A stretch of 64,000 nucleotides of DNA from Trichoplax sp. H2 (Eukaryota; Placozoa; Uniplacotomia; Trichoplacea). Position numbers and translations under genes: made by a program. The stretch spans positions 1,054,001-1,118,000 of the forward strand of contig NOWV01000001.1 of NCBI GenBank assembly GCA_003344405.1, written 5' to 3'. Shown piece by piece: positions 14,401 to 28,741 of this stretch; within the stretch, counting starts at the first letter, position 1; every line of letters starts with the position of its first letter. Below the pieces are notes generated by a model. It searched no databases and was not told the origin of the DNA. It was given only the letters and a program-made list of their open reading frames with translations.

Positions 14401-17400
14401 TTAATTGATCAGTGACTCAACTTTCCCTTAAATTGGTATTATTAATACAACGACGCTAAAGATGATCTTTTCTTATAAGTAGTCTTATTATAAATTCAGA
14501 AGTAGCTGTGATGGCCTAGATTCATAGCTAACTATACCGACATCGGTATATCATAATTATCACTTTATTAATGTAGAGATACAGATGATAATCTGTATAG
14601 GCGAGGAACTAAAATTTCGTATAGATGTAATAAAAGTTACTATCATTTATTTACCTTTTCCTCCGGTTTTGGATCAGGTGCGAGCAAAGACTTCTTGCGC
14701 GCTTTGCTACCACCTTTAGCTTGTGATATGGTTTTAACTTGAGGTGGGCTTGGATCATAGCCTGTCAAGGCTTTCTCAAATAGCTATCAAGAATGATCAA
14801 TAAGATAAAACCATTAAAATGAAAACTTTTAAAAGTTTTCTCTATGCATACAACAGTAGAAATAATTATCTAATCTTTACCTTGGCTTGGTTATATGTTG
14901 ATGGGAAATCGTCTAAAATCCAACCGGAACCTTGCGGTATTTTCCTATAAAGTAACATTCAGTTATCTTAAAAAGAGAGTCTACACATATGCTATTCTCA
15001 ATCTAGAAACTGTCTTAACAGCTCTATAAATCATAAATTTTATCTCTAATTGGCTAACATCCTATATTAGACTTACTTAATGGTGTTAGTAATGATATCC
15101 ACCATGACTTGATCATCAACAGCTTTTCCACGTTTGAGAGCTTTAGCAGCTTTAAACCCCAACTTTGCCCTAGTGCTGTAATTCTAGCATGATATAACAA
15201 GTAAAATGAACTCGGTCAGGCTTATAAACTACTATTGCATAGAATCGTACGAATTGAAAGCGCAGAGTGATTCTAAATCGCAAACGCATATAATTCTATG
15301 CTCTGATAGTGCTAATGGATTATAACATGTTGCGATGTGTAGCGTTATATTATGAAGGTGTAAAGTAATTATTACATCAAATTCTTTATTTAACTGTGTT
15401 AAGTAAATATAAATTGTGCTAGTATGTAGAGTTCTATTACTTCTATATAGTAAAACTGCTAGTTGACTATGGGACTAAGGTTGTAAAGGAGTGACAAGAT
15501 TATAAAAATCAGAATTTGCGCTTATATAGCTTTCAAGGACTTTAATGATATCATTGAGCTACCTCAATATCAGATGCTCGGAAACTCATGATTGATCCCC
15601 GGCGTTTTCCATCATTGGATGGCTTATGTTCAGTCTCTTGAACGGGGCCTAAATGACCATTGCTACCATCATAAGACTGTTTGGCAGCTTTACCTATGTA
15701 GGTGCTGCCGCCACTATGCTTTAAATTGCCACCTTTAGATTTACTGTCTTCATTCGGAATACCACTTAGCGATGTTGATGATTGCATTGTAGTTTTGCTA
15801 CCATCGCCTTCTTGTTCGGAACCTTGATCAGTGGTATTTAGGTTGGTACTAGATTCATTATCCTTTTCATTTTAAATAGGTATATGTAAGAAATATAGAT
15901 TTGTTAGAAGCTGCAAAAAAATTCGTCATAATAGAGGTAAAATATACCTATAGCATTATTATAATTGCAAATATTAAAATCTAATATTCTAACTACAAAC
16001 TAGAATTTGGCATTTTTATTCACCTTTTTCATTTCATTTTCCCCTAGGGCACCTTCGTCTTCATTAGTTTCGCTCTGTATCTTGCTTTCATCTAATTCAC
16101 CTCTTTCAAATGCATCTACAGCTTCATGAATTAAATTATCTAGCTCGATGACCTTGATACGATGGTCTATAACATCATAGCATAAAAAAATTAGTGATGC
16201 AAGATAAGATAGCTTAACTTTCTACTGTAATCTGCAGCTGTAGCCTTGATTAAAATGGCTTAGTATATTTAACTACAGCTGCAACTTTAGCTTAACTGTA
16301 ATATTTAAGCTAATGTTATACCATAGTGGTGCTAAATTGAATACTCCTAATTTCTATTGCTAACTACTACAGTTATATTTTTTATTATTATGACTTAATA
16401 CATAATAGTACTTTAATCTAACAGTGTATTATCATAGAGCTAAAATTTGCTCAATTTTTAGCATACACGCTGATATAATCTCTTAATCTTGAGATATTAA
16501 TGATTCATGCTGGATCTTAAACATAGTTGACTTCATGTCTATAGTAACAACAGCTAAAGTTTGAACAATCTACAATGTATGAGCAAATATAGCTTCATAA
16601 CTTTGTTTTTTTCAGATTAATTTAACATTAAACCGTTGATAAACTACTATGTACTAGCAAAATTAACTTCATTTTGTAATAAAAATAGCTTACTTTCAAG
16701 TAATCTATCTATAGTGACTGATTTTCCACTAAATTGCTTTCCAAGAAAACAGGCTTTAATTGGAAATTCTGGAAATTCAGGAGCATCAACCGGAGGCTGA
16801 ATAAAACACAGAGGCGAAATTAACATTATTACTTACTTTGGCAATAAATACCCATAATTTGTAAACAATTTTGATGGAAATGGAATAATTAAATTATGTT
16901 ACACTGGTACAGATTTTTCGACAATTATTTGTACCTCTGGTGGTGCCACTGTATTAAACAATGTTTTAACAATATGGCCAAGAATAGAGTTATCTTTTGG
17001 TGGAAATTGATAATCGAAATTTTCTGGCGGATTCCATTCTCCAACACCATTCTTAATATACAATAAGTGTTAAAGTGAAAGAATAAAAGTGATTTGTTAT
17101 TTATAGGTCGAAGATCATCAATAAAGTTGCTATTAGAGTAGATTTTGATTGCATATCCTCACATTATATTCCATAAAGTCTGCTTCATCAAGTAAAGCTT
17201 GTCTTTCTTCATGCAATATATTGGTTACATCGGCCTCCTCTGCTTTATCGTCTTCTTCAGCTTCAGGTTGATCATCGAAGAGTGGTATCCCCACAGTAAA
17301 TAACGTCTTCCATTCGCTTAGTAACTTTGATGGTAATTTGCTAATATACATATAGATTGAAAGTTTACCCATTTTTAAGTCCCAGCGTTAACGGATGAAG

Positions 17401-20400
17401 CAGTTTAATGCTAATCATCTTATTTAACTATCTAACAAAAACTAAATATTATAATAATGTTTACTTTTCAGTTAACTCGCGATATTGACCGATTCTGACT
17501 GAAAAATCCACGATTTGATTCATTATCTAGGAAGTAGAAAAGCGATGTTCAAGCAGAAATAAAAGAGCTGAAGGATGAATAAATAATTACTGTTCTATTT
17601 GTAAATATTTCAGGCACTTGGAAATATCAATTATATAAATTATATGCCTAAAGTAAGATAATAGGGGATAAATTGATGGACTACAGCTTCAAATCATAAC
17701 TACATGTTATCTATTATATTCAACGGAGATCGAAAACGACAATAATCTCAACATGACTTACTTCCATACACATAGAATAATGCTTTTGGTATTTCCTTTC
17801 AGCACGTTCATTTAAAATTTGCTGATGTAATGCCTTTTCTTTTTTCAATTCTTCCTGATACTGTAGTCTTGCTAATTCAGCATATTTCTAGTAGAGTAAA
17901 GCATTCATTTTGATATTTTAACCCGTTATAGATTTACTAATTGGTCATTCCTTGTGAGATAGCTTCTGAAATCAGACCCGGTAAACTTACAGCTTCACGG
18001 TTTAGTGCATCATCGAAATCTTTCAGTCTACGTTGGGTATATTCATTTTCACGTTCAATACTAATAGAGAATTTGAAACTGATTTAGGTGTACGTAAATT
18101 TATATCGGACAAAATCCACTATTTAAGTCACCATTAATCCAGTAAGTATTGTTTACAGTAATCAATGAATATATTTACCGATTATTGACGATAACTTCTT
18201 TCAAATGGCGTTCCTATAATTATTAAGTAGTAATAATTATAAATTAGACTATTAAAGGCTCTCAAATTGCTCGTTTTTGCTTTCGGCCAATTCTTTAGAT
18301 TTCAATTATTTAAACTTACGTGCATTAGCTGAACAGCAATTTTACGTTCATGCTGTGATTGCCTCATTAATCTGTTAACTAAAATATCTTCATGGTGGGC
18401 TTCCTAATGTTTGGTAATTTTAAAATATGTATAAAAATTTAATTTTAATATTACTCTTATATTGTTAAAGCTTAAGAGCGGTTTTGCTAGCTCACTTCTT
18501 GCATATGGTAAGCTTTCATTTGCTCCAGAAGTACACGCCGGCGCCTTTTTTGACGTTCCTAAGACCCAAAATGGCATATTTTAATGTGAATTAAAAGGCA
18601 AAAAAATATCCAATGCTCATAAGCTGTAAAACCGGTTGGTAGAACGTTACCTCTTTTGCGTTTAAATCATCTTTAACTCGTCTCTTGATTCCTGTTACAT
18701 ATTCTGTTGCTTCATTGGGCTGAATTTGTGGTTAAAATAATTGTGATTAGTTAATTGACTTTTTGCATTCATTTTGAGTATCCTAGCGATGAATTACCTG
18801 AACGATGTTGATTGGATCCAGTTTATTTTTGGGCTTACCATCATCGTTTAGCATCATATCAACATCGAAACTGGATAAAAATTAGATAAATGAGTAGCTG
18901 TAACATTTTAACTATACTACATATGTAGACAGATATTCGCATATAGATGTGAAGTTGTGGCTTTTATTAGCTGTCTATGCCGACTAATTAGTATGTCATA
19001 ACCTTTAATTACGTATTAGATAATTACGCTGTAGTTTTGTCATAAACTTACTCGACAAGTAATGGAGAAGAAGGCATTGCTACATTTCGAATGCTATTTT
19101 CAAACTTTTCAATCTCTTCCTTAACCACCTAGTAAGTGTATCAGATAAGTTAACGTAAACGAACTACAAATGGAATTTTAAATTACAATCTATGAATTTG
19201 AATCTACAGAACTTACTATTTCATCTTGTGTCTTTCGCATTTCAACTGGAGACATACCGTTCGCTTTCTGTGCGGCAATATATTGAACAGTTTGTTAGTA
19301 GATCTCGAAACTAATAAACTAATTCTATTCTATACCATGATGTTCTAGCACATAAGTAATAGAGTATTAACAGAGCTTAAAAGATGATAAATTAGTTTTC
19401 TATACCATCATTGATACAACAAGTATGATAGCGCAGTAATATAGGTAGAAAGTAACAAATGAGTTAGCTGTTTATATTATACTGTCCGAAAAATTACTTG
19501 ATAGCGGGTACGTAAATCTTAAAGTAGTTAGTAATACCAGATAGATATATTATTACTAAGTGTATACCAATGATTATAAATTAATCTACATGGGCTACGA
19601 TTACCTTCGTGCTGGGTGGTTTAGGAATTCGGACAGCAGCAGCTCTAATATTTAAAAGCATTGTTTAACGATTATGCTTAGTGCAGATTGAGAGATAGGT
19701 AAATAACAATTCTAAATACCTGATTCTTGATAATACTTCTGTTTGTTGTTGTCTCAAATTACGAAACTGCGAATGAATTAAATTCGATAGCTTATGTTAG
19801 CAATAATCGGTTTTAATACGGCAACACTTGCAAATTTTAATACTGTTTGTATTAAACATTGCAATGTTATATGTACCTTTGCTAGTTCTTGCTGCCTTTG
19901 CTGCTCTTTCTCCTGCCTCCATTGCTCTTCTTCTAGAAATCTAATCGATGATTTACAGTTAAGTTACGATACCCTATTATAAAGAGCCTCCTATATGCTC
20001 ATTGAAAATAACTCACTTTTTCTTAAAGGCTTGATCTTGTAGCTGCTTCTTCTTATCATTATATCTGTTTTCAATTTCTCGCAGATTGAGTGAACTTTGT
20101 CTGGTCGTTTCGCCAGTTAATCGCTGCATAAAGATCCCATTGAATATCGAATTATTTATGATATCAATTGGTATTTATGTAGGAGAAAGCCTTTTGAAAT
20201 ATAATTTACCCTCTTGAATTCGATACTACCAACGCTAGCTAGTGCAACATTGGCTCGTGCTTTCATTGTTTGCATGGCTGTTCCAGTTAACTTACGTTTC
20301 TAATTGAAGTAACAAGCGAGAATTAGAGAAAATATTCTTTAGCCTCCGTAAAGTAATATTAGTATAATTCGATATAGCATTGTATGTTGGAATTTATCTA

Positions 20401-21873
20401 GAAACCGACTATATTTGATACCTCTTTATTGTTAAGAGCAATATAGAGTTCATATAATAACCTAACAGCCACTCCATGCTTTTTATACATAATATCTTTA
20501 GCCTACAAACAGAAATAGACAAGGATTAAAGAAAATATGATTATCAAACATCTACTCTCCTATAGTTATCAAATAGTAGAAATTCAGAATACTTACGGTA
20601 GCTGTGTTAAATGGTATGTCAAGTAGCGCCAAAGTTGGTTCGATCAACATAAAATTATTTAGTTTTGATTCCGAGGTACTAAACGTGAAAAGAATCTAAG
20701 AGTTAACTTTAAAGCAGCATAACCTTCAACATCATTTGAAGAATAACGTAAGCATATGAAAATAGGTAATCTTTAGTCGATAAACTAACCTTCCTTTAGA
20801 AAAGGACCCAAAGTCACTCTGCGCAACAAAGTTAAGAGAATATTTATAAACGATATACGAGCATATATTTAAGCTATATTGTACCAATTATAATTAGAGT
20901 TAACGTAGAAATTTTCAATTAATATTCACAGTTCAATTACTGCTATACCAATAATTGCTATTACAATATTTATTAGGCTTCTTACCTGTAAACTGTATTT
21001 GTTTAAAACCTGTCCTATAAGGTAACCATTTGCAAATTCAGCTTCAAAGTTATCAGATGCTGTAATGGTTACACGAAAAGTTAGTCTCCGCAGTTTAGGA
21101 TTATTTCTAACTAACTATTTATCGAATGGTTAATTAATATTCTGCGTTACAACTGCAAAGGTCGGCTAGAAGATTGTATGGATCACTTAAGGTATATAAC
21201 TTTGTATTGCCGTCGTGAGTTTATAACTAGGACTTGCCCTGAAAATTGAAATTACTTCTAATATGCTAATAATAAATAGTTTGCATATGATATGCGGTAC
21301 ATAATAATAGCATATTTGGTTACGAGATCGCGTTATATTTCACACTATTATGAATTTATCGCCATACCCTACGACTGAAAATTAAATTATTTCTAATATG
21401 TTTATATCAAACACTGACTCCAACTATACGAGTATAATACGGTTGCTAAAATTAGTTGTAAGATTGCTTAAGGTATATACGCCCGGCTCCCGTCATAAAT
21501 TCATTGGTAAAGTTAATCTGTAGCAATACAATAATATCGAATGGTAGATGCATGTCATATGTTCTAATGACGAGGATTAGTTATAAGAATGTCTAAAGAT
21601 CTGTTATTTCGCTACCATTATAATTTTACTGCTAAGATTAGTAAACTAATCTGAAGTTAGGGTTATTCCTGATACATTTATATCTAAAAGTTGATACGTG
21701 ATTCACTTAACATAATACGCATAACTACAGCGATCAGATTGCCAAATCAGCTAGTCTATAGAACTTTGCGATGGCATCATGTTTATAATAAAATATTATC
21801 CTAACGCAGACTTACTGATTTCACGCTCCAAGTGAACATCTTCGTTCAACCATTTACATAAAATCGCCGTCAT
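5480..21873 (-). CDS. SPEF2: Sperm flagellar protein 2 (SPEF2/KPL2), complete
   Basis: An axonemal central-pair protein needed for motile cilia and flagella. It is spread over well over 30 small exons. Exon 1 (21816-21873) encodes MTAILCKWLNEDVHLEREI and exon 2 (start 21059) gives ANGYLIGQVLNKYSLQ; these are the start of the N-terminal CH-like domain. Next come long coiled-coil K/E/R-rich exons. The adenylate-kinase-like region has an intact P-loop GKQFSGKS (16719-16742) and the lid-side motif WILDDFPSTYNQAKLFEKAL near 14.75-14.94 kb. Very charged linker exons lie at 9.65-9.82 and 10.6-10.8 kb. An EF-hand-like loop (VDTDHTGFVTKAQY) lies near 7.3-7.4 kb. The C-terminal exons near 5.94-6.42, 5.73 and 5.48-5.53 kb align with the end of human SPEF2, and the stop is at 5480-5482. 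An AATAAA lies 4 bases beyond the stop. Family call is firm; not every exon edge was checked. Confidence 0.92.
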
Positions 21874-23156
21874 TCTCGTTTATGTAAGGATAACTTAAAT
21901 GTCGGCAAAGAGCATGGAAATATTACTTATATAGATAATAACTCTGTACAGGCAATTGCGTTAACCGTTAACAATTCATCAACTTTCTTCTAATCAGTTA
22001 CTGTGCATATAGGTGATACTAAATTCCGAATAGATAGACTTGGTTGTACTGTATAGTATGAGCCGTTGCTATAGCGACATGAAAGCAACATTTATCAGCC
22101 ATTGAGTCTGCGTTAAATTCAAGTTGTCCATATAGGCTCAGTACATACTGTTCATTATATCGTGTTTGCATCATCAGTATCGGTATATTCAATTGTATCG
22201 TGAAATCACTAGAGCGGTTATCTAGTATAATCGGTATATCTTATACATGTAATACGTACAGTATACTTAACTTGCATAGAAAGTGACTTCTCGTTATAAA
22301 CATAGATGCAATCGATTTCGACATCTTGAATCTCGATATTGTGTACAATAATGTGAAATCTTGCGGTTATTTGCGAGTCAAAATTAAAGATTTGCTTCTT
22401 TATGTTTGATAATCACATCTAAAAAGATTTATTCCTTCAGTCGAAATCGCAGTAGATCAAATTTAATTTCGGTTATATTGTAGTGCAAACTGATTTACGC
22501 CTAATCGCCTTTAATTTACCTTGTATGGTGCTCCTTAAATGAAGTACTTTATATCGTTAATATCCCAATAAATATTGTTATAAGAATAACTTTGTTGCTT
22601 CTAACAAGACACCGCTTTTATATTCGGAAAATACTGCATGGCCAGGAAATTAATTTTGGCATTACTATTGTATAGCTAAGCTTGGCGCGTAAGTACTGTT
22701 TAGGTGTTTATACTCTGGTTGTCACATCACGAGTTTATATGCGCTAGAGAATAGCAGTCAGTAATCAGTTGTACAAACTGCGTGGAGAACATGGTAGTCG
22801 AGTCAGCCAGTAAAAGTCAACGTTTTAAAGCACTGTCATATTACTAAAACATGGTGTCATATCGCGTTAATTTATCAAATGAGAGAGACTACAGCTCAAT
22901 AAATGATGTGTAAGTAATACATTTTCGTACCCGTTGTAATGCTGCGACAAGTCGTTAAAGATTCGACGCAGGTACTCCATCTACACCCTTGCTTATAGTC
23001 ATAAATTCTTGCAATATTACTGTTTACAATTTTTTAATTGATATGTAACTGTAAACATACGAGTATTTACATTAGCCTTGAAGAAATTAGGATGAATAGG
23101 TAAATAAATCATATTATGCATATCATAGAAGTTGATACATGTTAAAATTTTTAAGC
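21874..23156. other. Intergenic stretch, no gene seen
   Basis: About 1.3 kb between the start codon of SPEF2 and the 3' end of EIF2B2. AT-rich with no convincing open frame or repeat. It must hold the SPEF2 promoter, but no motif stands out. Confidence 0.6.
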
Positions 23157-23160
23157 TTTA

Positions 23161-23162
<2 letters not shown>
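23157..23162 (-). promoter_or_regulatory. Polyadenylation hexamer overlapping the EIF2B2 stop codon
   Basis: The minus strand reads CTATAATAAAGC across the end of the gene, so AATAAA starts inside the TAA stop. No other canonical hexamer is seen close downstream. Confidence 0.5.
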
Positions 23163-26062
<2,900 letters not shown>

Positions 26063-27275
26063 TAAAATAGCAATTAACAACTTTTAATCAATAAATTAAT
26101 TTACCATGAGAGCTTATTTAAAGCCATCAAACCGCATAAGTTCCATCATACACGTTTCATATAGATTTATATGTAGAGTATATGTATTGCTTAATATATG
26201 GTATGGTATATATAACTAAGTTGACAATAACTACCACTCTATGTGCACATACAGTAGTTGCAGTTACATAGCTATAATCATCTAGCTGACGCTAGCCAAG
26301 GTGTCCGCATATCAGCGTAATGAAAGACATTAAGATATTATAATCGATGGAGGAATACGAGTACGTCTATGTTTAGTCGTTCATGATGCAAGTATATGAA
26401 CTCGCATATATTCAACTTGATATTCATTGGCAGAAGTTAATAAGTCAACTATTGTTGCCAGCACAGTTTCTACTAATGATATTGATAACACAACATGTAA
26501 TACAATAACTATAAACTATATCTAAATTATTTGCTTACTTAGCATTGTTATAGCGGGAATGAGAGATCATATTCCTGAGCAGTGATGTCGTTCTTTTAGC
26601 GATGTGATAGGAACTACTGACATGCCTTGAAACAAGGGGTAAAAAAATCCAATGTTACCAATTGACATTTGATCACCATGATAGCGATAACATACTGCAG
26701 TCAGTAGATTAGTAGAATTATTACAGCCCTTTGAAAAAGGACAAACAAGGACTACTTTAAACATTGGACAGCCACCATTAATAAGACATCAAAGTACAGT
26801 GTTAGTATTAATATTTCTATCTTTGGTGTTGTCACGAATGCATCTCTCGGACATCATACTCTAGGCATCCGCTACCTTACCCGTGTTTCAATTCCACAAG
26901 GAAAGTATTCATATGGTCATGAGCATCGCTATCAAGGTGTGGTGTAAGAGGAGGTTTATTACGAGACATTCTTTACCCTATCTATTTGTTTTTTTTCTTG
27001 GTAAAAAGAGGAAAAAGAGTTTTAGGTGGTACTTTCTTCAAGTCAAATGTGAATTTTTTCCTAGTCTTGGTTATATTATTGAGCAGCAAGGACGCCGGTG
27101 AGTGCGTGATCGCTTTGACTTGCGTGTTTATACTACAGTACAGTACTTACCACTGTACACTGTATAGTACAGTATCTTTGACCCTATCGAACTGTACTGT
27201 ACTGTAGGGTAAAGAGACACTTGGGTACCATCACTCTTGTAGCAGTTAAAGTAGAAGCTCCATGGGATGAAGCTG
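26063..27275. other. Intergenic stretch, probably with the EIF2B2 promoter and first exon
   Basis: Contains the unproven 5' exon candidate for EIF2B2 near 26.4-26.54 kb. Near 27.13-27.2 kb a run of short overlapping palindromes of the ACTGTACAGT type occurs. The open frames here (for example 26567-26764 on minus and 26883-27101 on plus) resemble nothing I know and lack good splice context. Confidence 0.45.
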
Positions 27276-27409
27276 TGTCACCTATAATTACAGTAGTTTA
27301 GGCATAATTGCTTAATGTAGCCTGCATTGTAAGCATCTTGTAGGGACATTACTTTTGCAAGCCATGAATTCAATCCTTCCGACTCGCTAGCAAGATGTTA
27401 TAGGTGACA
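27276..27409. mobile_element. Possible small inverted-repeat element
   Basis: A perfect 12-base inverted repeat (TGTCACCTATAA at 27276-27287, its complement at 27398-27409) bounds 134 bases without coding potential. It could be a decayed MITE. No clear target-site duplication was found, so it stays tentative. Confidence 0.3.
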
Positions 27410-27434
27410 TTTTTCATTTCAACTCGCTAATGTC

Positions 27435-27575
27435 CATATGCAATGGATTGCACTCTGCTATCACACCTGCAATCTGTAAAATTACGGATTTGAAATTGCT
27501 TCACTACAAGTAAAAAGTACAGCTTGAGCACACCCAAGTACTATGTCATGATTATGAGCGATAGTTATATAGATG
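27435..27575. repeat. Flanking repeat block, copy 1
   Basis: The block starting ATGCAATGGATTGCA, then CACACCTGCAATCTGTAAAA, and ending near CATGATTATGAGCGA returns with substitutions at about 28299-28420. The two copies bracket the tandem repeat between them. Confidence 0.8.
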
Positions 27576-27579
27576 ATGT

Positions 27580-28265
27580 TATAGACTCAATACAGTAGTT
27601 GACCCACGAACTGATACATATCAAGGCACAAAAGTACACATACCATCAGTAAGCTTGGCTCGATCTACTGATATTTACATGCAAAAGTTTAGTAGATGCA
27701 TATAGACTCAATACAGTAGTTGACCCACTAACTGATACATATCAAGACACAAAAGTACTGATACCACCAGTAAGCTTAGTTCGAGCTATTGATATTTACA
27801 TGCAAGAGTTCAGTAGATGTATATTCACAACAGTACTGATACCACTAGTAAGCTTAGCTCGATCTGTTGATATTTACATGCAAAAATTCAGTAGATGTAC
27901 TGTATATTCACAAAAGTACTGATACCACTAGTAAGCTTAGCTCGATCTGTTGATATTTACATGCAAGAGTTTAGTAGATGCATATAGACTAAATACAGTA
28001 GTTGACCCGCTAACTGATACATATCAAGACACAAAGTACTAATACCACCAGTAACCTTAGCTCGATCTACTGATACCACCTGTAAGCTTAGTTCGATCTA
28101 TTGATATTTACATGCAAGAGTTCAGTAGATGCATATAGACTAAATACGGTAGTTGACCCACTAACTGATACATATCAAGACACAAAAGTACTGATACCAC
28201 CAGTAAGCTTAGCTCGATCTGTTGATATTTACATGCAAGAGTTCAGTAGATGCATACCAGTAAAT
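27580..28265. repeat. Tandem repeat array, full unit about 121 bases, some units shortened
   Basis: Full units run from TATAGACTCAATACAGTAG through GATACATATCAAGACAC and AGTAAGCTTAGCTCGATC to TTTACATGCAAGAGTT. Unit starts at 27580 and 27701 give a period of 121. Between about 27820 and 27960 shorter units lack the first 50 or so bases. Full units resume near 27983 and 28134. The units differ by a few percent. There is no long open frame and no spacer pattern of a CRISPR. Confidence 0.88.
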
Positions 28266-28298
28266 GGGGCATTTCTTATTATATTAATTATTAAACTT

Positions 28299-28420
28299 CG
28301 TATGCAATGGATTGCAGTCTGCTACCACACCTGCAAGCTGTAAAATTGTAGATTTAACTACTGCACAAGGAAAAAATACAGCTTGAGTACTCTAAATACT
28401 CTGTATCATGATTATGAGCG
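28299..28420. repeat. Flanking repeat block, copy 2
   Basis: Second, diverged copy of the block at 27435-27575. It shares TGCAATGGATTGCA, CACACCTGCAA, CTGTAAAAT and CATGATTATGAGCGA. Confidence 0.8.
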
Positions 28421-28454
28421 AGGGGTTAACTCGCATATATGTCACTCTAGATAG

Positions 28455-28580
28455 ATAATGATATACAGTACAGTAATTGACCTACTAACTGATACATACT
28501 AGGACACAAAGTACTGATACCACTAGTAAGCTTAGCTCGAATCTATTCATACTTACGTACAAGAGCACAGTGGAAGCATA
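28455..28580. repeat. Diverged single unit of the 27.6 kb tandem repeat
   Basis: Contains ACTGATACATACTAGGACAC, ACTGATACCACTAGTAAGC and TACAAGAGCACAGT, clearly related to the unit of the array. It follows the second flanking block just as the array follows the first. Confidence 0.75.
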
Positions 28581-28741
28581 TCGGCAAGCTCTAGCTTATA
28601 TAAGTATAATAATATTAATAATTAATAGCCTCCATTTACGATTCTCGTAACTACTGTCTGTGTACAGCTAGCTGAACAAATTGATGCCTACCAAGCGTAG
28701 TAGAAAATTAAATACTAGAGCAGCATCTCAAAATTAATCAA

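Noticed and set aside
26567-27207. Open frames of 65-73 codons on both strands
   Set aside because: No family resemblance, no start or splice context, low-complexity content.
27580-28265. Regularly spaced repeats that might suggest a CRISPR array
   Set aside because: Units adjoin without unique spacers, unit lengths vary, and the window is plainly eukaryotic.
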